64,000 nucleotides of DNA, taken from positions 1-64,000 of the forward strand of contig NZ_JANUCQ010000001.1 of the NCBI RefSeq assembly GCF_024807035.1, written 5' to 3'. Numbering within the stretch: the stretch's first letter is position 1; each line of letters opens with the position of its first letter. This stretch comes from Methanococcus voltae PS. GTDB lineage: Archaea; AGJL01; Methanococci; Methanococcales; Methanococcaceae. This document shows positions 10,385 through 19,907 of this stretch, in pieces. The notes below the pieces were generated by a model. That model was not told where the DNA came from, did not search any database, and saw only the letters and a list, made by a program, of their open reading frames with translations. A program made the translations under genes and the position numbers.

Positions 10385-10876
10385 ATGGAATGTGAACTTT
10401 GCGGTAAAATTACTTCAGAACTTTATAAGTCAAAAATAGAGGGGGTTGAAATGTTGTTATGTAAAGAGTGTGCTAAGTTTGGCAAATCTCCAAAAACTTA
10501 TTCAAGATACTCTTTAAACAATGCAGTACCTGTCTCTTCAGATAGGCCTAAAAAGGCTAAAAAACCTATGGGGCATAAGAAAGATATGTTTGATGACTTA
10601 AAAGTTGTCGTAGAAGATTATGGTGACGTAATTCGTAAAGCAAGAGAGAGAAGGAACATAACTATCAAGGAATTAGCTTTAAAAATTGGTATGAAAGAAT
10701 CTACCCTTCATAAATTAGAACGTGGGGAGTTAGAACCTGAAGAAAAATACGTTAAAAAACTCGAAAATAGTTTAGGAATAAACCTTTATGAAGATTCTGA
10801 AGGTTATGAAGATACAAAAGTTAAAAAAGAGTCATTTACATTGGGTGACTTTGTAAAAATTAAAAGAAGAAAATAA
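10385..10876 (+). CDS. MBF1-like transcription factor (zinc ribbon + HTH)
   Basis: This 163-residue protein resembles archaeal multiprotein bridging factor 1. An N-terminal zinc ribbon (CELC at 3-6, CKEC at about 27-30) is followed by a basic linker. A C-terminal Cro/C1-type helix-turn-helix (about 78-135) contains TIKELALKIGMKESTLHKLERGE. Such proteins bridge TBP and other factors in eukaryotes; the archaeal role is less clear. The start has GGTGATAAT upstream. It is divergent from PAN. Confidence 0.9.
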   Translation: MECELCGKITSELYKSKIEGVEMLLCKECAKFGKSPKTYSRYSLNNAVPVSSDRPKKAKKPMGHKKDMFDDLKVVVEDYGDVIRKARERRNITIKELALKIGMKESTLHKLERGELEPEEKYVKKLENSLGINLYEDSEGYEDTKVKKESFTLGDFVKIKRRK

Positions 10877-10881
10877 ATTGA

Positions 10882-10908
10882 TTTTTTATTTTTTATTTTT
10901 TATTTTTC
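10882..10908 (+). terminator. U-rich terminator after the MBF1-like gene
   Basis: Four runs of five to six T separated by single A start just after the stop codon. This is the usual archaeal intrinsic terminator form and has no hairpin. It lies before the convergent membrane-protein/moeA pair. Confidence 0.55.
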
Positions 10909-10988
10909 CAATATTTATATTTTTTAGATTTAGTTTAATATTCTTTTAGAATACGTTTGTTATAAAAAATTAGACTGATTTTTAGTTA

Positions 10989-11264
10989 TTATCTACTATA
11001 TCTATCTTTTTTTATGAATAGTTTAGTATATGCACCTAAATAGTATCCCATATATGATATTAATATAATTTCTATAATTAAACCAATATCTACACCCTGT
11101 AGGTTAATATATAAATTATTAAAGTTATTTAGCGCAACATAAGCAATATAGTAGATAATACCGTTAATTAAGATAACTAAGGGTATTTTTTTAAACGACA
11201 TTACATTTGAATTATAACCCATAAATAAAGAAATCAATATATTGATTGCTATCAATGGTAACAT
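10989..11264 (-). CDS. Small membrane protein of unknown function
   Basis: I do not recognise this 91-residue protein. It has about three hydrophobic segments (roughly 1-16, 25-45 and 58-80) and a basic C-terminus (KLFIKKDRYSR), so it is probably integral to the membrane with the C-terminus inside. AGTGA precedes the ATG. The gene begins four bases after moeA ends, so the two are very likely co-transcribed and possibly translationally coupled. That suggests, but does not show, a link to molybdopterin or molybdate handling. Confidence 0.65.
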   Translation of the reverse strand: MLPLIAINILISLFMGYNSNVMSFKKIPLVILINGIIYYIAYVALNNFNNLYINLQGVDIGLIIEIILISYMGYYLGAYTKLFIKKDRYSR

Positions 11265-11268
11265 ATTT

Positions 11269-12594
11269 TCACTTTTTGAATAGGTGAGCGGTTACAATAT
11301 CTCCTTTTTCATAACCTTCAATATTTTCATCAATTATAACATAACCATCTGCCGAAGATAATGACGAAATTACCCCACTACCTGATATTCTTAAAGGTTC
11401 AGCAAATAGCTTTGAATTAGTATTTTTTGAATTTGAATCATATGTAAGCTTTATTCTCATAATGTCTGTTCTACCAAGGGAAGAAGCAAAATTACGAGTT
11501 AATGGAATTTTCAATGTCTTCAATGGTTTGAAATACTGGTTAAACAATAATTCAAACTGCACGGCTGCAGCTACGGGATATCCCGATAATATATAAATAA
11601 ATTTTGATTGATTTCCTAATTCGATTTTAGAGAAACCGACTGGTCGTCCAGGTCTTATTTTAATACCGTGGTACAGTATTTCTCCTAATTTGCTAATTTC
11701 TTCAAAAGTATAGTCTCTATCGCCTACAGAAGTACCTCCTGTAGTCATAAGTATATCATTTTCTGAAAGTATTTTTAAAATACATTTTTCAATTTCTTTG
11801 GGGTTATCTTCAACATGGTCGTAAGCTTTGGCATCAAATCCACAATTTTTTAATAAACTTTTTAACATAACAGAGTTGGAATTTATGATGGAGCCAGTTT
11901 TGGATATATAGTCCATATTTATTTTTTTGAGTTCATCATTTTTATTATTTACTTCTTTGCCATAATTTTCAAGGCTAATTAATTCATCTCCCGTAGATAA
12001 TATTCCTATTTTTAAATAAGTACAATTTACTTTTTTTATTCCAACTGACGCCAATAGTGCAATATGATAGGGAGTGATAATTTCGCCTTTTTTAATTATT
12101 ATATCTCCTTTTTTAAGGTCTTCCCCTATTTTAGAAACATTTTCAAAAGGATGAACTCCTAAATAAACTTCGATATAATCATCATATTCTTTAACATATT
12201 CCTTCATAACAACAGCGTTTGAGCCTTCGGGAATTTTGGTACCTGTAGATACCTTAGTGGCAAAACCATTTATTAATTCAAAATTTTCATCTCCTACGGT
12301 ATTTTTGCTTTCAAATTTTGAATTTTCTTCTTCATCGAATTCTATTTTTTCTAAAATTATTGGATTATTATCACTTGCTCCAAAAACATCTTCTGCAATT
12401 ACAGAATATCCATCCATAGCTGATTTATTAAATGATGGTAAATCTACAGGCGATACTATATCTTCATGACATATTTTGTTTAAACAATCATTTAAATTAA
12501 ATTCTTTATATTTATCTCTTATAAATTCATCTAACTCTTGAAAAGTTATTTTTTTAGCATCTTCATAAGATATCAATTCTTTTACAAATTTCAA
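11269..12594 (-). CDS. moeA: Molybdopterin molybdenumtransferase MoeA
   Basis: MoeA inserts molybdenum or tungsten into adenylylated molybdopterin. In methanogens the cofactor serves formylmethanofuran dehydrogenase and formate dehydrogenase. The 441-residue protein shows the N-terminal SFNKSAMDGYSV segment, the MoCF-biosynthesis motif TTGGTSVGDRDY near 285-296, RPGRPVGF, and a C-terminal domain with SGSGVISSL. The start is TTG, with GGTGA seven bases upstream and no nearby alternative ATG. An Asn/Lys-rich stretch at about 210-240 appears to be a lineage insert. A small membrane protein follows four bases downstream. Confidence 0.95.
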   Translation of the reverse strand: MKFVKELISYEDAKKITFQELDEFIRDKYKEFNLNDCLNKICHEDIVSPVDLPSFNKSAMDGYSVIAEDVFGASDNNPIILEKIEFDEEENSKFESKNTVGDENFELINGFATKVSTGTKIPEGSNAVVMKEYVKEYDDYIEVYLGVHPFENVSKIGEDLKKGDIIIKKGEIITPYHIALLASVGIKKVNCTYLKIGILSTGDELISLENYGKEVNNKNDELKKINMDYISKTGSIINSNSVMLKSLLKNCGFDAKAYDHVEDNPKEIEKCILKILSENDILMTTGGTSVGDRDYTFEEISKLGEILYHGIKIRPGRPVGFSKIELGNQSKFIYILSGYPVAAAVQFELLFNQYFKPLKTLKIPLTRNFASSLGRTDIMRIKLTYDSNSKNTNSKLFAEPLRISGSGVISSLSSADGYVIIDENIEGYEKGDIVTAHLFKK

Positions 12595-12751
12595 AAAATC
12601 ACCAAACTAGTATCATAAATCATCAGTATTATTCGTAGTTAATATTATGGTTATTTTCGATTATATTATTTTTTATACTATCATAATAATATACATTTTA
12701 AAGACCTATTTAAAATAGCAACTTATGACTATTAAAACAACTGGAGCACTG

Positions 12752-13732
12752 ATGGATACTATGAACGATATTAGGCCTATAATTTGGAATGAAGAGAATA
12801 AAGAACTTATACTGATTGACCAGAGGAAATTACCTGCTAAATTAGAATATTTTACCTGTAAAACTTATAAAGATGTAGCTTTAGCAATAAAAGACATGGT
12901 TGTTAGAGGTGCTCCAGCTATAGGGGTTTCTGCAGCTTATGGAATGGCTTTGGCAGAGTTGGAAAATTCTTCAACTGATTTCATAAAAAAAGCATACGAT
13001 GAATTAAAATTAACGCGACCAACAGCCGTAAATTTATTCTGGGCTTTAGATAAATGTATGGATTCTCATAAAAATGGTATTAGTTTGTTGGACGAAGCAA
13101 AAAGAATACACGAAGAAGACGTTGAATTGTGTAAAAAGATAGGGAAACTTGGTCAAACGTTATTTGAGGACGGGGATGTTATATTGACACATTGTAATGC
13201 CGGGGCTCTTGCTACGTCTGCATACGGCACTGCATTAAGTGTAATTAGATTTGCAAGATATGCGGGAAAAAATATATCCGTAATATCTGATGAGACAAGA
13301 CCAAGATTACAAGGAGCTAAGTTAACTTGTTTTGAGCTAAATTATGAAAACATCCCTGTAACCGCCATATCCGATAATACTGCAGGTTTTTTAATGAAAC
13401 AAGGAAAAGTGGACAAAATAATTGTTGGAGCCGATAGAATATTGGCTGATTACCATGTATTTAATAAAATAGGTACCTATTCGTTGGCAATTTTAGCGAA
13501 ATATCATAACATACCATTTTATGTAGCAGCACCATATTCTACATTTGATTTTGAAAATAGTGTGGGAAATATAGAAATAGAGCAACGTTCTGACGAAGAA
13601 GTTACTCATATAGATGGTGTTAGGATAGTAGCTGAAGGTGTGCCTGTGATTAATTATGCTTTCGATTGTACGCCACCTGAATTAATAACTGCAATTATAA
13701 CAGAGGATAAGATAATTTATCCTAACAAATAA
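12752..13732 (+). CDS. MtnA-family sugar-phosphate isomerase
   Basis: The 326-residue protein belongs to the eIF2B-alpha/beta/delta-like isomerases that include methylthioribose-1-phosphate isomerase and ribose-1,5-bisphosphate isomerase. It has RGAPAIGVSAAYG near 53-65, the cysteine in THCNAGALAT and the acid in GADRI, both expected at the active site. The overall pattern is closest to MtnA, so 5-methylthioribose or 5-deoxyribose salvage is likely. I chose the ATG at 12752, which has GGAG five bases upstream. An upstream ATG at 12725 has no binding site. Confidence 0.85.
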   Translation: MDTMNDIRPIIWNEENKELILIDQRKLPAKLEYFTCKTYKDVALAIKDMVVRGAPAIGVSAAYGMALAELENSSTDFIKKAYDELKLTRPTAVNLFWALDKCMDSHKNGISLLDEAKRIHEEDVELCKKIGKLGQTLFEDGDVILTHCNAGALATSAYGTALSVIRFARYAGKNISVISDETRPRLQGAKLTCFELNYENIPVTAISDNTAGFLMKQGKVDKIIVGADRILADYHVFNKIGTYSLAILAKYHNIPFYVAAPYSTFDFENSVGNIEIEQRSDEEVTHIDGVRIVAEGVPVINYAFDCTPPELITAIITEDKIIYPNK

Positions 13733-13735
13733 TTT

Positions 13736-13800
13736 ATTTTTAATTATTTTATTTTATTTTTATTATATTTTTATTATATTTTTATTATTTTATTTTTAAT
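13736..13800. terminator. T-rich region between convergent genes
   Basis: Repeated TTTTTATTATA and TTTTATTTT units fill the gap after the isomerase stop. The T-rich strand is the sense strand of the plus-strand gene, so this is its likely terminator. For the convergent hisI it lies beyond the stop codon but is A-rich. Confidence 0.5.
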
Positions 13801-13830
13801 TTGCCTAATTTTTATTCTTTTGGGGTTTCA

Positions 13831-14214
13831 TTAATCAAATTTAGTTCCAAAAGATTTGTAACTACCATCTTTTTGTATTTTATTATGGAAGCAAGACATA
13901 TAACCCTCATGGCATGCCCATCCGGTCTGCTCTACTTCAAATAATAATGCATCGCCATCACAATCTCTATATATGTTTAGCACTTTTTGAATATTTCCAC
14001 TTTCTTCTCCTTTTTTCCAAAGTTTTTGACGACTGGTGGAGTAATAGTGCATATATCCAGTTTCTAAAGTTTTTTTAAGGGATTCTTCATTCATAAAGGC
14101 AGTCATTAATACTAAATTTTCCGTACTTTTGACAATTGCCAATATTAACTTATTATTGTCTATATTTCTAAATTTTAAGTTCATATTTTTTAATATATTG
14201 TCATAATTTTCCAT
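13831..14214 (-). CDS. hisI: Phosphoribosyl-AMP cyclohydrolase HisI
   Basis: HisI opens the purine ring of phosphoribosyl-AMP, the third step of histidine synthesis. The 127-residue protein is the stand-alone cyclohydrolase form with no fused HisE domain. Visible motifs are [18 protein letters not shown], the Mg-binding DCDGDALL and the zinc cysteines in [17 protein letters not shown] precedes the ATG. It diverges from the aIF5B gene. Confidence 0.97.
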   Translation of the reverse strand: MENYDNILKNMNLKFRNIDNNKLILAIVKSTENLVLMTAFMNEESLKKTLETGYMHYYSTSRQKLWKKGEESGNIQKVLNIYRDCDGDALLFEVEQTGWACHEGYMSCFHNKIQKDGSYKSFGTKFD

Positions 14215-14395
14215 ATTATCACGTTATTCAACATTTTAATTTTATTTTAATAAAGTATTTTAAAATTTTTGGTAAATATTTGTATCTTATTTTAGCATAT
14301 TTTATATAATATATCATACTAATATAAATGATAATTTAATATATTTCATATTATATAATCTCTTTTAAGACTCTCAAATTTGTAATGGTGATATT

Positions 14396-16192
14396 ATGGC
14401 ATTAAGATGCCCTATTGTAAGTGTATTGGGTCACGTAGACCATGGAAAAACTTCTTTATTGGATAAAATTAGAACTACTAGAGTTACAACTCGTGAAGCA
14501 GGCGGTATAACACAACATATCGGTGCAAGTGAAATACCTATTGGGACGATAAAAAAAGTTTCAAAGGATTTATTGAATATATTTAAGGCTGATTTATCGA
14601 TACCTGGTATATTGGTAATTGATACTCCAGGTCACGAAGCTTTTACCTCCTTAAGAAAAAGAGGCGGAGCTTTAGCTGACATTGCTATATTGGTTGTAGA
14701 TATCAATGAAGGATTTAAACCTCAAACCATTGAGGCTATTAATATATTAAAGCAATGCAAAACACCATTTGTAGTTGCAGCGAACAAATTAGATAAGATT
14801 TCAGGATGGAATTCGGTTGAAGGACCTTTTATAACCAATTTCAACGAACAAAAGCAACACCCAAATGCTTTAACAGACTTTGAAATAAAACTTTATGAAA
14901 ATGTAATTGCCCCGTTAAATGAATTAGGTTTTGAAGCAGACGTATTTTCAAGAGTTAAGGATACGACCACAACAATTAACATCTTACCTGTGTCTGCAAT
15001 GACTGGGGAAGGAATACCTGATTTATTGATAATTATTGCAGGTCTTGCTCAAAAATTCTTGGAGCAAAAATTGGGTTTAAATGTAGATGGTTATGCTAAA
15101 GGAACCGTTTTAGAAATAAAAGAGGAAAAAGGTTTAGGAAAAACAATTGACGCTATAATATATGACGGAATTGCAAAAGCTGGTGATTACGTAGTTATTG
15201 GAAATCCTGATGGTATTATAACTTCAAAAGTGAAAGCACTATTAAAGCCTAAGGCTTTAGACGAAATGATGGATCCTCGGGATAAATTTAAACCTTCAAA
15301 ACAAATTGTAGCGGCTACCGGGGTTAAAATATCCGCTCCAGATTTAGATAATGTAATTGCAGGTAGTCCTTTGAGAATAGTTCCTAAATCACAAATAGAG
15401 GTAGCCAAAGAGGAAATTGTTCAAGAAATAGAGGATTTTGAAATTAAATTAGATGAAGAAGGTATCATCATAAAAGCTGACACAATGGGTTCATTGGAGG
15501 CTTTAGCTACTGAATTAAGGAAAAAAGATGTTAAAATAAAAAAGGCCGAAGTTGGGGACGTTAATAAAAAAGATGTTATTGAAGCGGCATCTTATGCAAT
15601 ATCAAATCCTTACAACGGAGCTATAATAGCTTTTAACGCTAAAGTATTGAATGACGCAAAATTAGAACTAGAAAAGAACGACGTAAAATTGTTCGAAGAT
15701 AAAATTATTTATAAATTGGTCGAAGATTATGAAGATTGGATTAAAGAATTGGAAGAATCTTTAAAATCTGATGAATTAAATAAATTGACAAAGCCTGCAA
15801 TATTAAAAATTTTACCAAACTGTATATTTAGGCAGAAAGCACCTGCAGTTTGTGGTGTTGAAGTATTATATGGTACTTTGAAAGTTGGTAGTAACATAAT
15901 GTTGGAAGATGGTAAAAGAGTAGGTTATGTTAAAGAACTTAGAAACAATCAACAAGAAACAATAAAAGAAGCAAAAGTTGGTATGCAAGTTCCTGTTTCA
16001 ATTGATGGCTCTTTAATATTGGGTAGACACGCTAAAGAAGAAGATATATTGTATGTGGAAGTTCCAGAACCTGAAGTTAGAAAATTTTACCATGAATACA
16101 AGTCTGAATTAAGGGGCGACGAACTAGAGGCACTAAATCGATATACTGAATTAAAACAAAAAGTCGAAAATAATGTATTTTGGGGTATGTAA
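14396..16192 (+). CDS. infB: Translation initiation factor aIF5B (IF2-like GTPase)
   Basis: This GTPase promotes ribosomal subunit joining. The 598-residue protein starts directly with the G domain: G1 GHVDHGKT at residues 12-19, G3 DTPGHEAF and G4 NKLD. Beta-barrel domain II, an alpha/beta domain III and the C-terminal domain IV follow, as in archaeal eIF5B. There is no intein and no long N-terminal extension. GGTGATATT precedes the ATG. Confidence 0.97.
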   Translation: MALRCPIVSVLGHVDHGKTSLLDKIRTTRVTTREAGGITQHIGASEIPIGTIKKVSKDLLNIFKADLSIPGILVIDTPGHEAFTSLRKRGGALADIAILVVDINEGFKPQTIEAINILKQCKTPFVVAANKLDKISGWNSVEGPFITNFNEQKQHPNALTDFEIKLYENVIAPLNELGFEADVFSRVKDTTTTINILPVSAMTGEGIPDLLIIIAGLAQKFLEQKLGLNVDGYAKGTVLEIKEEKGLGKTIDAIIYDGIAKAGDYVVIGNPDGIITSKVKALLKPKALDEMMDPRDKFKPSKQIVAATGVKISAPDLDNVIAGSPLRIVPKSQIEVAKEEIVQEIEDFEIKLDEEGIIIKADTMGSLEALATELRKKDVKIKKAEVGDVNKKDVIEAASYAISNPYNGAIIAFNAKVLNDAKLELEKNDVKLFEDKIIYKLVEDYEDWIKELEESLKSDELNKLTKPAILKILPNCIFRQKAPAVCGVEVLYGTLKVGSNIMLEDGKRVGYVKELRNNQQETIKEAKVGMQVPVSIDGSLILGRHAKEEDILYVEVPEPEVRKFYHEYKSELRGDELEALNRYTELKQKVENNVFWGM

Positions 16193-16622
16193 TTACGTCA
16201 AAAAGTGTATTATTTATTTACAAAATACGCTTATTTTTTAGATTTTTTATTTATTATCGCTAATAATATATACCTAAAAATACCTATAGATATAATAGTA
16301 AACTACTATTATCTATTAAAACATTTATTATATTTGGACTAATTTTTTTAAACTATGATTTTAAAAAAGTAAGGTATTTTAAAAAATAATAATTTTGGTA
16401 TATATGATGTTCGATAATATACGAATAATTATTAATATAATATATGATTGAGTATTAGTAATTAATATGTTTTAAAAATTTATTATCTATTATTTATTAT
16501 CTATTATTTATTATCTATTATTTAATTTGAAATTAGATTTTATCTTGATGTATGAAATATATGTTTTATAAATTTAATAATATTATAACACATACTTTCG
16601 CCCAATCCAATGGAGGCATAAT
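16193..16622. other. Intergenic region with a tandem repeat
   Basis: About 430 bases between aIF5B and the RCK-DHH gene, both on the plus strand. It contains T-rich segments after aIF5B, a 14-bp tandem repeat at 16481-16522 and TATA-like sequence. No open frame with a binding site or RNA gene was found. Confidence 0.5.
16481..16522. repeat. Three exact tandem copies of a 14-bp unit
   Basis: TTATTATCTATTAT is repeated exactly three times in a row, ~100 bases upstream of the RCK-DHH start. It is within the AT-rich background but more regular than the surroundings, and copy number could vary between strains. Confidence 0.85.
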
Positions 16623-18092
16623 ATGATATTAGCAATAGGTTATGGTGCATTTGGTCGTAAGGTAGTAAATTGTGCTAAAAAATTGGACAAACTTACTATA
16701 ATAGACGTTAACGAAGACGTTTTTGAATCGTTGGGTAATGGAACATTTAACCACATTGTAGGTGATGCGGGGCAATTAGAAGTTTTAAACCGTGCTAAAA
16801 TCACTGAAGCTGATACAATATTAATCATGACGAATAATAACGATTTGAATCGTAAAATAGCAGAATTGGTGCAGTCTATAAATGATAAGGCATATGTAAT
16901 TGTTAGAGGTATTGTAAAATATCCCGAACTTTACGAAGGATTAAATGTTGATAAGGTAATTTACCCCTTAGAAAGCGCAGCTAAAGATGTAGTTCATGAG
17001 ATACAAAAATCAAAGTTAAGAAGGAAGTTGTTGGACTTAAGAAAAGTTGTAGAGGACGCAAAAGTCAAATATAATAATTTATGTAGTGACGAAAATAACT
17101 TAGAAGACTGCTGTTTTGATGCACACTTTTTAATAATGCTACATAATAATCCCGACCCTGATGCAATGGCAAGTGCAATGGCTTTAAAAACAATTTTAGA
17201 TAGGTGGGGGGCATCTTCTAAAATTGCATATGCCGGAAAAATTGGTTATGATGAAAATAAAGCAATGGTTAACCTATTGGGGATTAAGTTAAAGAATATA
17301 TTGGAAGTAGACACGGATAAATACTGTGGTATTGCAGTAGTAGATTCCTCAAGCTATACTTCGCTTTATTCTGAAATTGACCGTTCAAAAGAAATAAATA
17401 TTTTAATTGACCACCATAAAGATGGCGATATTGTTGCAGATTATTCCGATATACAGTCAGAAGCTGGCGCTACCGCAACAATTATAACCACATACTTAAT
17501 TCAGCTAGGTATTGAACCAGATAGACATCTAGCTACTGCTTTATATTACGCAATAGTTTCAGATACAAATAACTTCAAAAGAAATGCTTCAAAAATGGAT
17601 TTCGAAATTGCAAGTTATTTGCAAGGTTTAATGGATACAAAAGTATTGGAAATGATTGAAAATCCTGAAATAGAAACTGAAACCATGGACGTTTTAGCTA
17701 AAGCTATTTCCAATAGAAAAATAATTAAGGGAAATATTGCATTATCTTACGTTGGGAATATTAAAAATAGGGACGCATTACCAAGAGCAGCGGATTTCTT
17801 ACTCAAGATGGAAGGCATATACACCACATATATTTTTGGTATTGCAGATGATAATATTCATATAAGTGCAAGGACTAAAGATTTAAGAGTTGATTTGGGA
17901 ACTTTAATGAACGAGGCGTTCATGGGTGGTGGTCATCAGGCTTCAGCAGCCGCATGTATCCCTTTAGGCATATTTGAATCGGTTTCTGATAAAGTTTCCT
18001 TAAGACAATTGGTTGAAGAAGCAATCCAAAATAAAATATTATCCACTATGGGTATCTACGAGGATGAATCTTCAAACAGTGGTTCTGAGTAA
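16623..18092 (+). CDS. RCK (TrkA-N) domain fused to DHH/DHHA1 phosphoesterase
   Basis: This 489-residue protein joins two modules. Residues ~1-125 form a Rossmann-like RCK/TrkA-N domain (GYGAFGRKVV, then IIDVN), a nucleotide-binding regulatory fold. Residues ~160-475 form a DHH phosphoesterase: LHNNPDPDAMASA (motif I), VVDSSS, the IDHHKD motif, and GGGHQASAAA of DHHA1. Relatives are annotated RecJ-like and cleave ssDNA, short oligonucleotides or cyclic dinucleotides. The RCK part suggests ligand control of the hydrolase. Substrate is not decided by the sequence. GGAGG precedes the ATG. A T-rich terminator follows. Confidence 0.88.
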   Translation: MILAIGYGAFGRKVVNCAKKLDKLTIIDVNEDVFESLGNGTFNHIVGDAGQLEVLNRAKITEADTILIMTNNNDLNRKIAELVQSINDKAYVIVRGIVKYPELYEGLNVDKVIYPLESAAKDVVHEIQKSKLRRKLLDLRKVVEDAKVKYNNLCSDENNLEDCCFDAHFLIMLHNNPDPDAMASAMALKTILDRWGASSKIAYAGKIGYDENKAMVNLLGIKLKNILEVDTDKYCGIAVVDSSSYTSLYSEIDRSKEINILIDHHKDGDIVADYSDIQSEAGATATIITTYLIQLGIEPDRHLATALYYAIVSDTNNFKRNASKMDFEIASYLQGLMDTKVLEMIENPEIETETMDVLAKAISNRKIIKGNIALSYVGNIKNRDALPRAADFLLKMEGIYTTYIFGIADDNIHISARTKDLRVDLGTLMNEAFMGGGHQASAAACIPLGIFESVSDKVSLRQLVEEAIQNKILSTMGIYEDESSNSGSE

Positions 18093-18124
18093 CAATAAAT
18101 CTACGATTTAATAAATACGCTCTT

Positions 18125-18180
18125 AAATTTTATTTTTTATATTATTATTATTATTATTTTTCCATATTATATTTTATTTT
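18125..18180 (+). terminator. T-rich terminator after the RCK-DHH gene
   Basis: Several T runs (TTTTATTTTTTATA and later TTTTTCC) begin ~30 bases after the stop codon, without a strong hairpin. This is typical of archaeal intrinsic termination. Confidence 0.4.
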
Positions 18181-18305
18181 TAGTCCGACATTATTTTTAA
18201 ATTAACTTATATACTCTAGCATAAAAATACTCTCTAAACCATTAATTTAAAATACTATTTTAAAGTATATTATTTTAAAAATAGACTAATGAGTAGGGAT
18301 GCTAT

Positions 18306-19085
18306 ATGAGTGTTAAAGAGTATATGACTAAAAAAGTGAATACATTACCGTTAAATGCAACAGTATGTGATGCAATAAAGCTCGTAGAAGATACTACTCA
18401 TGATACATTTCCAATTGTTGAATCTGGAAAAATTATCGGGATAGTTTCAGTACATGATTTAATAGGGAAGGAAAAAGATGAAAAAATAAAGAATATCATG
18501 ACCGATATTAGAGAAATGGTTGTAACTTATCCTGACGCGGATGTATTAAACATTGGTAGGGTTATGTTCAGAACAGGATTTTCTAAATTACCTGTTGTGG
18601 ATAAAAAGAATAATTTGTTGGGTATACTAACCAATACAGATGTTTTAAGGTCTCAAATTGAAAAGACTACCCCTAAGAAATTAGAGAAAATTGTCAAAAC
18701 TTATAGAACTTTAGGATATGATTTAGAAGTATACAAGGATATTGTCCCTGTCGAAGAACTTAAACCTACTCAAAATAAAGTTTATGAAGATGAATTATAT
18801 GGTCGTATTTATGAACTAGAGCGGGGTTTAGCAGAGCCTCTAATTGTTATAAAAACAAATCTTACTAAATACATTATAGTAGATGGTCATCATAGGGCGG
18901 TTGCAGCAAATAAATTAAAGGTTGATACATTAGATGCTTATGTGCTAAATATAAAAACCGCTAAGAAGTTAGGTATAGAAAAAACGGCAGAAAAGCAAGG
19001 TTTAAACTCTTTATGTGATATACAAGTTTTAGACCCTTCAAATGATATAAATAATGATATATGTAGTCTAAAAATATATGAATAA
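18306..19085 (+). CDS. CBS-pair protein with C-terminal ParB/sulfiredoxin-fold domain
   Basis: Two CBS repeats fill residues ~1-118 (MSVKEYMTKKVNTLP, GIVSVHDLIG and GILTNTDVLR), a typical adenosyl-ligand sensor. The C-terminal part (~140-235) has a ParB N-domain-like segment with LYGRIYELERGLAEPLIV and DGHHRAVAA. This fold includes ParB nucleotidases, sulfiredoxin and the archaeal free-serine kinase SerK. The protein could be a ligand-controlled kinase or nucleotidase. Calling it SerK would be speculation. No partition partner lies nearby. A GTAGGGAT site precedes the ATG. Confidence 0.85.
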   Translation: MSVKEYMTKKVNTLPLNATVCDAIKLVEDTTHDTFPIVESGKIIGIVSVHDLIGKEKDEKIKNIMTDIREMVVTYPDADVLNIGRVMFRTGFSKLPVVDKKNNLLGILTNTDVLRSQIEKTTPKKLEKIVKTYRTLGYDLEVYKDIVPVEELKPTQNKVYEDELYGRIYELERGLAEPLIVIKTNLTKYIIVDGHHRAVAANKLKVDTLDAYVLNIKTAKKLGIEKTAEKQGLNSLCDIQVLDPSNDINNDICSLKIYE

Positions 19086-19096
19086 ATTAAATTTTT

Positions 19097-19765
19097 TTAT
19101 TTTATATTATTTTTTATCTTATCTAGTAAGTTTAAAGGATTATTGATTAATGATTTTTTAACTTCATCCTGGGTCATGCCGCAACCAAAGCCTACTTTTT
19201 CAGCAAATTCAAAAGATATTAAATCACTCGGGGCGTGAGAATCTGTATTGATTACCGTAGGTATATTATATTTTCTAGCAACGTTTAAAACATGCCCATT
19301 TGACAAAGAATGACCTTTTCTTGATGTTATTTCAAGATAAATATCGTTTTCCTTTAAATTTTTCCCCGTCTCGTCATCTATTAATCCACCATGCGCTAAT
19401 ATATCAACATCTTCCGATAGCGATGAATAATAATTTGTTTTTTCTTCAACAGGCTCCACTAACGTTTCGCCATGTACTAAAACTAATTCAACACCTTCAT
19501 CTTTACATTTTTTTGCGATTTTAGGTATTGATTTTGGAGGGATATGTGTCAATTCTATACCTGCAATTACTTCAATATCCCAGTATTTTTTTAACTCTTT
19601 TTTAGTTTCAAGACCCATTTGTATTAATTCTTTATAATTTGAAATGTCACCGTGGTCTGTTAATGCAATAGTCTTATGTTTTAAAGCTATGGCTCTTCTT
19701 ACAAGTTCTGAAGGTAGTAATTCTCCATCACTATATATAGTGTGAGTGTGAAATTCATGTCGCAT
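19097..19765 (-). CDS. PHP-domain phosphoesterase
   Basis: The 222-residue protein is a polymerase-and-histidinol-phosphatase family hydrolase. Metal-binding motifs are HTHTIYSDGE at the N-terminus, LTDHGD, GIELTH, ILAHGG, and NTDSHAP near the C-terminus. The family includes histidinol phosphatases and trinucleotide phosphoesterases; exact substrate is unknown. I start at the ATG at 19765, because the GTG three codons upstream (19774) is part of its own GTGAT binding site. It is convergent with the CBS-ParB gene. Confidence 0.88.
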   Translation of the reverse strand: MRHEFHTHTIYSDGELLPSELVRRAIALKHKTIALTDHGDISNYKELIQMGLETKKELKKYWDIEVIAGIELTHIPPKSIPKIAKKCKDEGVELVLVHGETLVEPVEEKTNYYSSLSEDVDILAHGGLIDDETGKNLKENDIYLEITSRKGHSLSNGHVLNVARKYNIPTVINTDSHAPSDLISFEFAEKVGFGCGMTQDEVKKSLINNPLNLLDKIKNNIK

Positions 19766-19907
19766 ATATATCACATTATAAATTTACTTTTATTATTTTT
19801 TATTTTTATTATATTTATTTTTTTATTATTACACAAATAATCTTTATTTTAATATATTTTATATCTTATAATATATAATATCCATTATCGATATTTTAGG
19901 TGATATT

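Noticed and set aside
11941-11990. Intein or frameshift in moeA
   Set aside because: The Asn/Lys-rich stretch there is in frame and MoeA motifs on both sides are intact; it is an insert.
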